A program made the translations under genes and the position numbers. Below, piece after piece: positions 1 to 5,016 of a DNA stretch of 5,016 bases; positions within the stretch are counted from its first letter, which is position 1; every line of letters begins with the position of its first letter. The stretch is from Candidatus Microgenomates bacterium. Its GTDB lineage: Bacteria; Patescibacteriota; Microgenomatia; UBA12405; UBA6130. The DNA is taken from the NCBI GenBank assembly GCA_015485895.1, contig WFSR01000059.1, positions 1-5,016 of the forward strand, written 5' to 3'. The notes beneath the pieces were generated by a model. It had not been told where the DNA came from. It did no database searches and saw only the letters and a list, made by a program, of their open reading frames with translations.

Positions 1-82
1 CCGCTTCGATTTGCATAGTTATTGTTTTCAGAGGATCTCGTTTCGGTGGTTGGTATGATATTTCTGTGATTTCTTCTGGCAT
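1..82 (-). CDS. 5' end of an unidentified leftward gene (partial)
   Basis: Reading leftward from the ATG at 82-80, 27 codons stay open to the window edge. The peptide begins MPEEITEISYQPPKRDP and continues through a second Met at residue 24. The start is supported mainly by the promoter just upstream (-35 at 114-119, -10 at 91-96), which leaves only 8 bases between the -10 and the ATG. No Shine-Dalgarno sequence fits in that gap, so the message would be leaderless or nearly so. The alternative is initiation at Met24 with a leader of about 70 bases, but no Shine-Dalgarno motif is visible there either. The fragment is too short to name a family. It runs in the same direction as folD but has its own promoter and lies 487 bases beyond the folD stop, so it is probably a separate transcription unit. 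Confidence 0.6.
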   Translation of the reverse strand, partial: MPEEITEISYQPPKRDPLKTITMQIEA

Positions 83-90
83 TTTATAAG

Positions 91-119
91 ATAATAGTAT
101 GGTGGTGATTATTTGTCAA
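91..119 (-). promoter_or_regulatory. Near-consensus sigma70 promoter for the leftward gene
   Basis: On the minus strand, TTGACA (plus 114-119, a perfect -35) is followed by a 17-base spacer and TATTAT (plus 91-96, five of six matches to TATAAT). Transcription would be expected to start about 7 bases beyond the -10, which is next to the ATG at 82-80. It is the best promoter match noticed in the window. It implies leaderless or near-leaderless translation unless a downstream start codon is used. Confidence 0.75.
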
Positions 120-149
120 TCCTTAATTGTGCCCTGTCCAGGACATACT

Positions 150-175
150 ATACACTTTTTAAATACACTTTTTAA
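150..175. repeat. Perfect 13-bp tandem duplication
   Basis: ATACACTTTTTAA occurs at 150-162 and again, immediately adjacent and identical, at 163-175. It lies upstream of the leftward promoter, 31 bases beyond its -35. It could be a slippage product or a duplicated protein-binding site. Nothing in the sequence decides between these. Confidence 0.85.
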
Positions 176-310
176 GATTTAATCATTAATTGTTAAGTTT
201 CAAATGAACGTGAGCAGTTTTTTCCTAGCGAAACATAGAAACTCTAAAGGTTAAGAAACACTAAATAAGAAGAAAAAGGTCAGGCTTCAAGTCTATCCTA
301 TTTGCCTTTC

Positions 311-451
311 CTTGTCATTCCGCCCTTTCGCAAGAAAGAGCGGGGTCTTCAGCTGGATGTCGTATCAATAATGGTAATTGCCCATCTCCTGAAGATTCTG
401 AAACCCCAGCTCCGACAAGTCGGAGGGAGCGGGTAAGTTCAGGATGACGAG
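311..451. repeat. Structured palindromic repeat-like element (REP/MITE type)
   Basis: The ends are complementary: CTTGTCATTCC (311-321) faces GGATGACGAG (442-451), pairing with one G-T wobble and one bulged base. Inside are a 10-bp stem with one mismatch and a GCAA loop (320-329 with 334-343) and a perfect 7-bp stem CTCCGAC/GTCGGAG around AA (410-416 with 419-425). Several alternative pairings also exist: TCTTCAG 346-352 with CTGAAGA 389-395, AGCTGG 351-356 with CCAGCT 406-411, and CATC..CTGAA 383-393 with TTCAGGATG 438-446. GTCATTCC/GGATGAC ends are typical of interspersed palindromic repeats found in many bacteria (family knowledge). No open reading frame lies inside and no clear target-site duplication was seen. 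Copy number cannot be judged from one window. Confidence 0.6.
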
Positions 452-497
452 ATGTTGATAACTACTAGTAGAGGGTGTTCATATTTATTTGAAACTC

Positions 498-511
498 AAC
501 AGCTAGCTGTT
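498..511. repeat. Perfect 14-bp palindrome
   Basis: AACAGCTAGCTGTT equals its own reverse complement. It extends by three more pairs (ACT 494-496 with AGT 512-514) if C497 is bulged. It has no loop, so it is more likely a dimeric protein site or chance than an RNA hairpin. It lies beyond the 3' end of folD. Confidence 0.5.
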
Positions 512-520
512 AGTTCCACT

Positions 521-577
521 TTGTTGTTAGTTGTTTGTTGGTGGTTGGTTGTTGGCGCTAGCCTGTTGGCTAGTGCC
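521..577 (-). terminator. Candidate folD 3' end: hairpin plus G-free tract (possible Rho site)
   Basis: In the folD transcript, the stop codon lies inside a hairpin of 10 pairs with one G-U wobble (plus 568-577 with 554-563, loop 564-567). The next 33 bases of RNA (plus 553-521) contain about 20 A, 12 C, one U and no G. There is no U run, so this is not a canonical intrinsic terminator. A C-containing, G-free, unstructured stretch after a stop codon is the kind of sequence that Rho loads on. That function is inference, and the tract may instead be simple-sequence DNA. Confidence 0.3.
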
Positions 578-1424
578 TGGTGATTGCCTGGCTGAAGTTA
601 GCCATTAAGAAGGCAACGGTGAGGGGGCCGACACCGCCGGGAACGGGGGTGATGAATTCGGCCTTGGGGGCGACGCTGGCAAAATCAAAGTCGCCGCGGG
701 GGGAGGCGATGTCAATGGCCACTACGCCGCGAGAGATCATGGCACCGGTGATGAGCTGGGGCCGGCCGGCCGCGCTGATGACAATTTTACTGGCCCGCGT
801 CCATTGGCCCAAGTCTTGGGTGGCTTGGTCACAGCTGACAACCGTTGCCCCGGCCCGGAGGAGCCAGTTGACAAGGGGAGTGCCGACAATGAGGGATTTG
901 CCAATGACGGTAATCACCTGGCCGCGGAGTTTAGCGGCCGGAAAGCCGGCTTCTTGGAGGATGGCGACGACGGCGGCGACGGTGGCCGGGAGGAAGTGCG
1001 GCTGGCCGGCCAGGAGGAGGCCCAGATTTTGGCTGGTAAGACAGTCAATGTCCTTGTGCGGGGGAATGGTGTCGAGGAGCTGGCGTTCTTGAGCCGGCGA
1101 CCAATTAGCTGGCAAGGGCAGTTGAACCATTAGGCCGGCCACATTGGTTTCCTGGCCTAATTTTTGAACTTGGCGGATAACTTCGGCCGGGGGAGCAGCA
1201 GCGGCAAATTGGTGTACTTGAAAATTAATGCCAATTTTTTGGGCAAATTGTTGCTTCATCCGGATATATAATTGGGAGGCGGGATTGTTACCGACGAGGA
1301 CGGAAACTAGTCGCCGTTGCTGTTGGCCCGCCGGCAGTTGCCGAAATTGCCGTTGCAGTTGGGCTAAAAGTTTCTTTTGGTATTCCCGGCCGTTAAAAAT
1401 TTTCCCCATGGCCAATTTTATCAT
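570..1424 (-). CDS. folD: Bifunctional methylenetetrahydrofolate dehydrogenase / methenyltetrahydrofolate cyclohydrolase (FolD)
   Basis: This cytosolic enzyme interconverts 5,10-methylene-, 5,10-methenyl- and 10-formyl-tetrahydrofolate using NADP, feeding purine and formyl-Met-tRNA synthesis. At 284 residues it has the family's usual length. Catalytic-domain signatures are present: Y53 and K57 in the YxxxK motif, GLMVQLPLP (97-105, with Q101) and KDID (124-127, with D125). The Rossmann part shows IGKSLIVGTPL (174-184), IVISAAGRP (214-222) and PVPGGVGPLT (260-269). All core catalytic positions are kept. Departures from the usual pattern are C128 for Gly in KDVDG, PATVAA (146-151) where PCTPxG is common, and K176 for the Arg of GRS near the NADP phosphate. 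The first Met is chosen because a weak Shine-Dalgarno (GAAGGGA, plus 1443-1437) lies 12 bases upstream. Met6 is the alternative and has none. The stop is TAG. The gene stands alone, divergent from the rightward pair, and is richer in G+C than its neighbours. Confidence 0.96.
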   Translation of the reverse strand: MIKLAMGKIFNGREYQKKLLAQLQRQFRQLPAGQQQRRLVSVLVGNNPASQLYIRMKQQFAQKIGINFQVHQFAAAAPPAEVIRQVQKLGQETNVAGLMVQLPLPANWSPAQERQLLDTIPPHKDIDCLTSQNLGLLLAGQPHFLPATVAAVVAILQEAGFPAAKLRGQVITVIGKSLIVGTPLVNWLLRAGATVVSCDQATQDLGQWTRASKIVISAAGRPQLITGAMISRGVVAIDIASPRGDFDFASVAPKAEFITPVPGGVGPLTVAFLMANFSQAITRH

Positions 1425-1448
1425 GCCGGCTGCTAATCCCTTCTTTTA

Positions 1449-1472
1449 CCCCAAATTAGGTCAAATTTGGGG
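1449..1472. promoter_or_regulatory. 9-bp inverted repeat upstream of folD, possible operator or leader hairpin
   Basis: CCCCAAATT (1449-1457) and AATTTGGGG (1464-1472) are perfect reverse complements around a 6-base spacer. The repeat starts 25 bases upstream of the folD start, just beyond its Shine-Dalgarno. The right half, extended to TTTGGGGAA (1466-1474), recurs at 1498-1506, exactly 32 bases away. Spacing of about three helical turns would suit a DNA-binding regulator. It could equally form a hairpin in the folD leader RNA. The regulatory role is inference. Confidence 0.4.
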
Positions 1473-1657
1473 AATACAATCCTCAAATTCAAGCTAGTTT
1501 GGGGAAAACTGCTTTATTTAAGTTCCATTTTCATATGCCTTTGGCTAGACGTTACCCTTTCTTACGAAAAGGGAAGGCGACGCGGGGCCGAATTAATATT
1601 GAGTTAGGTGAATGCCTCTTTTTAATCCGATTTTTGATGGGGTAAGGCTGGGCTTTA

Positions 1658-1666
1658 TGCTATACT
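1658..1666 (+). promoter_or_regulatory. Extended -10 promoter of the rightward operon
   Basis: TGCTATACT contains the extended -10 TG plus one base, followed by TATACT (1661-1666, five of six matches). No good -35 sits at 16-18 bases. TTGATG at 1634-1639 is 21 bases away, too far for a normal spacer. Extended -10 promoters can work without a -35 (established). The expected start of transcription, near 1673, leaves only about 6 bases before the ATG at 1679. Confidence 0.55.
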
Positions 1667-1678
1667 AGAATTAGAACG

Positions 1679-2068
1679 ATGGAAGACGATATTTTTGTGA
1701 GAGTTGACCAGGCTATAAAAGAAAAATTTTCTCTTTTTAATGGTAAGAGAAAAAAAGAAGAAGATGAAGAAATTTACAACTTGGTGTATGATACCCTTCT
1801 CGATAAAATAATCGCTTTCCTAGCCGAAGAATTAACCCTTTATGGCCGGACTCGTTTTCTTGCTGATATTAAACAATTACAGCAAGAAGCCGAAGCAAAG
1901 CAATGGTCGCAAGATAGAAGATTGAAAGAGCTAACCAATATTTTTAAAGCTCATCTCGCTCGCATTCCTGATTTTCAGCAGAAACTAGAAAATTACCTTT
2001 TAGGCTTTCTCAATTATTTGCAATTTCAAAGTTTAAAGGTTGCCGCCGGGAGACAGAAACATGGCTGA
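1679..2068 (+). CDS. Small charged helical protein of unknown function
   Basis: I do not recognise this 129-residue protein. It has no signal peptide or membrane segment and is probably cytosolic. Composition suggests almost entirely alpha-helix: a very charged patch at about residues 22-31 (GKRKKEEDEE), then regularly spaced Leu, Ile and Phe through about residue 120, a pattern that fits a small helical bundle or a coiled-coil partner. The ATG at 1679 is the only start possible, because an in-frame TAA lies at 1643-1645 and no other start codon falls between. No Shine-Dalgarno precedes it, and the extended -10 at 1658-1666 ends 12 bases upstream, so initiation is probably leaderless-like. 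Its stop at 2066-2068 overlaps the next gene's start by 8 bases, pointing to translational coupling and a linked job with the large membrane protein. Reading-frame evidence is good but function is unknown. Confidence 0.8.
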   Translation: MEDDIFVRVDQAIKEKFSLFNGKRKKEEDEEIYNLVYDTLLDKIIAFLAEELTLYGRTRFLADIKQLQQEAEAKQWSQDRRLKELTNIFKAHLARIPDFQQKLENYLLGFLNYLQFQSLKVAAGRQKHG

Positions 2069-5016
2069 GAATGGTGAAGTTCCTCCTTTGGCGGGGGAAA
2101 ATTTAACAAGGGCGGAGGAATCTAAGAAGAAAATAATAGTTACGCTCGGAGAGCAAACTTTCTCTCTTTCTTTTAGTCCGGAAAAGATAAAGAGGGAGGA
2201 CGGTAAGCCTTTAACGCGGAGAGTGGAGCTTGATGAGAAAGGCAAGTTTGTCCGGGAGGTTAAGACTGGACCAGAAGAAGAAGGGCAACAGCCAGAGGAA
2301 CCAGGGCAACAAAAACAAAGTGAGGAACAAGCTCCCAAAGGAAAGCAGACAATCCGTTTGACGACAGCCGGACGAAGATATGCCAAGGCTCTTTATGGGG
2401 AGTTGATAGGAAAAGTAAAACAAAGCGATCTTCCTGAAAAAGAAATGCGGATTCTTTTGCGGAAAGCGGCAAAACAGGCTACTGAACAGTTAGGTCTGAA
2501 GAGTAAGGAGGCGGTGTTAATAAGAAGATCAATAGAAGCTCGCTTTTTAAGTGAAGAGAGAGAAAAGATGGTATTTCGCGGCAAAGGGGACAACTCAGCC
2601 AGAGAGTTTGCTCGGGAATTAGTTAATCGGCTTTATCCGCATGTCCCGTCCCAGTTGCGGGAGAAAATGTTTTTGCCTAATTCTTTGGTCCAATTAACCG
2701 GGGATCTTTATTCTCAACTGGAAGCATTTTATAAAAAGGAGCCGGTAGAAAGAAGAGGGGCGCTTATTTCGGCGACGTTTGACGCTTTGGTGACAAGCCT
2801 AAGGGGAGAAAATGAAAATTTGAAATCAGGAAGATTGGAGAGAGCTTTAGCCAAGAGTATTCGTTTGGTAGCTGGAAGGGCCAGTCGACACCAGGTGAGA
2901 GATGAAGAGACAAGGTTCACGGAGCAAGAAATAGAAGCTCTTCAGGGGGTGGTGGAGTGGGGGCAAATAGCAGCGGTACTGAAACTACTGCCCCGCTTAA
3001 ATGATGAGGACCGAGAGTTCGTGGCTAGAAAGTTTTTGGGCATTGCGCCTCAGGGCCATCAACTGTCAGAGGGGGCAATTTTGCGGGCCATTCAGCCAGA
3101 AGTAGAAAAAGTTGCCGAAGTGCCTATAGAGGCAGTCAAAGCAGCTGATGTCCGAAAAGCAATTGAAATAGCTCATAAAAAAGAAGAAGGCTGGCTAGGA
3201 GGCTTTGTAAAAAGAACAAGGGAGGCGATAGCCAAAATGCTGGGGCGTCGTGGTGAGAAAGAAGAAAAAGAGGGAAGGAAAGGATTAAGTTTAGGAAAAA
3301 GAATACTCAGGGGAGCATTAACAGCGGTTACGATTGGTTATCTTATAGTTGGCAGTGGTGGCCCGCGGGTGCCTTTGCCACCAACGCCGGTCGTTGCCCA
3401 AGCTGGGAATGCGGCTGGAGGAGGTGGTTTTTCGGAGTCGCCGATAAGACCGGTAATACCAGAACCAACAGAACCACCCAAGCGGCAAGAGCAGAAACAG
3501 CACCAATCTTTAGAGGACCAAGGCCCCCGGCCATCAGAATTAGCTGGTGGCATTTCGACTCAAGAGGGCCTAGAAAAAGCAGGGGGAGAAGAAGTCCCGA
3601 AGGCAAGTTATAAAGATATAACTATTAAGAAAGAAAAGTCTAAGGAGGTAAAAGGAGACAAAACATTTGCTTCTTTATTGCCCCACATCTCTCTGGTATC
3701 AGAAAATGAAGTGCCCTTGCCAGAAGTAAGGGAAATAAGAAATCTCGAGCATGTGTCATTTTTACGTTTTCCTACTTTGGGTTATGTAAATGTTTATCGG
3801 TCTTTAGACGCTCACCAGCCGAAGGATAATGTCGGGTTAATGCCCGGTGGCTTTATAACACCGGAGAGGGTTTTTGTAAAGACCCGTTACATTAAAACAG
3901 CACAAGGGTATATAAAAGTGGAGATCCCGTGGGCAGAGATTCCTGACCCTCTAAATACGGATAAAAATGTTTATATACCTTTGGGTCAATTTGAGAAATT
4001 AAAAAAAGGGCAGAGTGGTTTCCAGCAGCGAGTACTTTACGAGGAAAGAGCAGAGGTAGGAGAATATGTGTTTAAGGTTGATGCTCGCTTATTGCCGGCG
4101 GAACATTTAGCTAACGAGAAGGTGGTTTGGACAAACCCTAAAACAGGGGAAACAAAAACACTAACAAGCTTTTTCGAGGTGCGCACTGAAGGAAGGTGGC
4201 CCGATTATAAAGTACACAACCTAAAAATAGCTGCTCAAAAACTTAATGGTTTTAAGGTGATGCCTGGTGAACAAATCCCTATCTCGCAGATAATAGGTCC
4301 TATTTCCAAAGCTAATGGTTATGTAAACGGCTTTATCTCGACGCCAGGGAAGAGGGAAGCGTCTAAAGAAGAGCGTAAGGCTGTAGGGGGCGGTTTGTGT
4401 GCTGCCAATAGCGCTATAGCTGGATTGACAGCCCTTTGGGGAGATAAGGAGGTGGATGATCAAACAATAGCACGGGTTCTGGCAGCTTCCGGGAGACCAC
4501 ACCCTGAAAGGCTCTATGGAGGGAAGCCAGATGCGGGTGAAGGGGAAACAACAATTTCTACTCCAATAGATATGGCTATTTGGGTAGGAGCTGGAGGGAG
4601 CGAAGCAATTGTGGTCAATCCTACAACGGCGCCATTATATATAGAGGCGCGGGTGGTTATTGGCGATGATGGTATTGCAAAGTTTTTGGTGCGCTATTTA
4701 TCGGAAGAGAAAGATTTAAGTCCTTATTTACCTCGAGAGATTATTGGCCCGTTTAAGGTAACACCGAATGGAGTTCCTGTAGAGTTCGGACAAGAAGAGT
4801 ATCAAACGCGTTTTGTTGTTGCGGGTGATAAAAGAAGAGTAGAGTTTATTAGCAAGTGGCACGAGAGAAGAGCTCGCTTGGTAGCGCGAGAGAACATATT
4901 GCATGAGGTTGCTAGTAAATTTGGAGCAAATAAAGGGCAAATTGCTAAGCGTCAAGCACCGGGAGAGAAACGTCGTCTTAAGCAGCAACAACAAGAAAGT
5001 AACGTTTCGGTTGCCC
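2061..5016 (+). CDS. Large single-pass envelope protein with C-terminal VanW-like domain (3' end missing)
   Basis: The frame is open for 985 codons and leaves the window without a stop. Start: ATG at 2061, with weak GGGAG (2048-2052) 8 bases upstream, overlapping the previous gene by 8 bases. An in-frame TAA at 2034-2036 limits upstream starts. Residues 1-410 are charged, mostly helical and presumably cytosolic, with a Glu/Gln/Pro linker at about 71-96 and a very basic end (about 380-417). A single membrane segment lies at about 415-432. By the positive-inside rule the remainder is outside. A Pro/Gly/Gln-rich linker follows (about 435-515), with AQA at 446-448 as a possible but unproven cleavage site. 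Residues about 566-645 look beta-rich, perhaps SH3-like (low confidence). Residues about 705-870 match the VanW pattern: N720, AAQKLNG (724-730), PGE (735-737), IGPISKANGY (745-754), GGGLC (776-780), R812 and H814, then a beta-rich tail. VanW function is unknown; the family is linked to Gram-positive cell surfaces and a vancomycin-resistance cluster. The last visible stretch is basic and Gln-rich. Confidence 0.88.
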   Translation, partial: MAENGEVPPLAGENLTRAEESKKKIIVTLGEQTFSLSFSPEKIKREDGKPLTRRVELDEKGKFVREVKTGPEEEGQQPEEPGQQKQSEEQAPKGKQTIRLTTAGRRYAKALYGELIGKVKQSDLPEKEMRILLRKAAKQATEQLGLKSKEAVLIRRSIEARFLSEEREKMVFRGKGDNSAREFARELVNRLYPHVPSQLREKMFLPNSLVQLTGDLYSQLEAFYKKEPVERRGALISATFDALVTSLRGENENLKSGRLERALAKSIRLVAGRASRHQVRDEETRFTEQEIEALQGVVEWGQIAAVLKLLPRLNDEDREFVARKFLGIAPQGHQLSEGAILRAIQPEVEKVAEVPIEAVKAADVRKAIEIAHKKEEGWLGGFVKRTREAIAKMLGRRGEKEEKEGRKGLSLGKRILRGALTAVTIGYLIVGSGGPRVPLPPTPVVAQAGNAAGGGGFSESPIRPVIPEPTEPPKRQEQKQHQSLEDQGPRPSELAGGISTQEGLEKAGGEEVPKASYKDITIKKEKSKEVKGDKTFASLLPHISLVSENEVPLPEVREIRNLEHVSFLRFPTLGYVNVYRSLDAHQPKDNVGLMPGGFITPERVFVKTRYIKTAQGYIKVEIPWAEIPDPLNTDKNVYIPLGQFEKLKKGQSGFQQRVLYEERAEVGEYVFKVDARLLPAEHLANEKVVWTNPKTGETKTLTSFFEVRTEGRWPDYKVHNLKIAAQKLNGFKVMPGEQIPISQIIGPISKANGYVNGFISTPGKREASKEERKAVGGGLCAANSAIAGLTALWGDKEVDDQTIARVLAASGRPHPERLYGGKPDAGEGETTISTPIDMAIWVGAGGSEAIVVNPTTAPLYIEARVVIGDDGIAKFLVRYLSEEKDLSPYLPREIIGPFKVTPNGVPVEFGQEEYQTRFVVAGDKRRVEFISKWHERRARLVARENILHEVASKFGANKGQIAKRQAPGEKRRLKQQQQESNVSVA

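Larger units (their letters stand above)
83..569. other. Non-coding region between folD and the leftward gene
   Basis: This stretch of 487 bases has no credible reading frame. It holds the leftward promoter (91-119), an 11-base palindrome TGTCCAGGACA (135-145), a 13-bp tandem repeat (150-175), an AT-rich segment (about 150-290), a structured palindromic element (311-451), short perfect palindromes at 462-471 and 498-511, and a GT-rich tract (521-553). No tRNA, rRNA or CRISPR pattern was seen. The octamer TTAATTGT occurs at 123-130 and again at 186-193. Confidence 0.7.
1425..1678. other. Divergent intergenic region between folD and the rightward operon
   Basis: These 254 bases separate two start codons pointing away from each other. 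On the folD side are a weak Shine-Dalgarno (1437-1443) and an inverted repeat (1449-1472). On the rightward side is an extended -10 (1658-1666). A 6-bp stem CCCTTT/AAAGGG with a 7-base loop lies at 1555-1573. I could not find a convincing sigma70 promoter for folD on the minus strand. The best -10-like hexamers have no acceptable -35 partner. Confidence 0.6.

Noticed and set aside
320..343. GCAA-loop hairpin as an intrinsic terminator
   Set aside because: No T run follows on either strand, and the stem belongs to a larger palindromic element.
521..553. GT-rich tract as a short-repeat array or CRISPR remnant
   Set aside because: The units are irregular (GTT, GGTT, TTTG), with no constant repeat or spacer length.
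580..1497. Plus-strand open frames at 580-1092, 804-1133 and 1228-1497
   Set aside because: They lie opposite folD, which has full family signatures. Their translations are low-complexity and resemble nothing, so they are antisense shadows.
1555..1573. CCCTTT/AAAGGG stem-loop as a terminator
   Set aside because: Six pairs with a 7-base loop and no T run, lying between divergent start regions where no terminator is expected.
2033..4994. Minus-strand open frames opposite the large plus-strand gene (2033-2920, 3318-3606, 4221-4502, 4728-4994)
   Set aside because: All are short and overlap one another. They sit antisense to a continuous plus frame of 985 codons with recognisable domain structure.
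2061..5016. Recoded TGA (as glycine or tryptophan)
   Set aside because: No in-frame TGA occurs in the long gene or in folD, Trp uses TGG, and the small gene ends at TGA, so the standard bacterial code explains everything.

Overview
The window looks like bacterial chromosome from a lineage close to the Candidate Phyla Radiation (Patescibacteria). This is inference, based on a divergent but intact FolD, two genes whose start codons sit almost on their promoters, weak Shine-Dalgarno signals, and a large membrane protein with a VanW-like outer domain next to an unrecognisable small partner. The standard bacterial code fits: TGA and TAG both act as stops, and no in-frame TGA occurs in the long genes.

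Left part (1-569). The first 82 bases hold the 5' end of a leftward gene that leaves the window. It has a near-consensus sigma70 promoter only 8 bases upstream of its ATG. The next 487 bases are non-coding. They carry a perfect 13-bp tandem duplication, a structured palindromic repeat-like element of about 140 bp (311-451) with complementary ends, short perfect palindromes, and a GT-rich tract just beyond the folD stop.

Middle (570-1678). folD, on the minus strand, is complete. It encodes the bifunctional methylenetetrahydrofolate dehydrogenase/cyclohydrolase of one-carbon metabolism. It is visibly richer in G+C than its surroundings. A 254-bp divergent intergenic region separates it from the rightward genes. 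That region holds an inverted repeat in front of folD and an extended -10 promoter directly in front of the rightward gene.

Right part (1679-5016). Two overlapping plus-strand genes form one apparent operon. The first encodes a 129-residue, charged, apparently all-helical protein that I do not recognise. The second starts 8 bases inside the first and stays open to the window edge, at least 985 codons. It has a long charged cytoplasmic N-terminal region, one membrane segment, a proline-rich linker, and an outer region ending in a degenerate VanW-like domain. The layout suggests a cell-envelope protein with a large cytoplasmic part and a small co-translated helper. This two-gene unit is the part of the window most likely to be undescribed.
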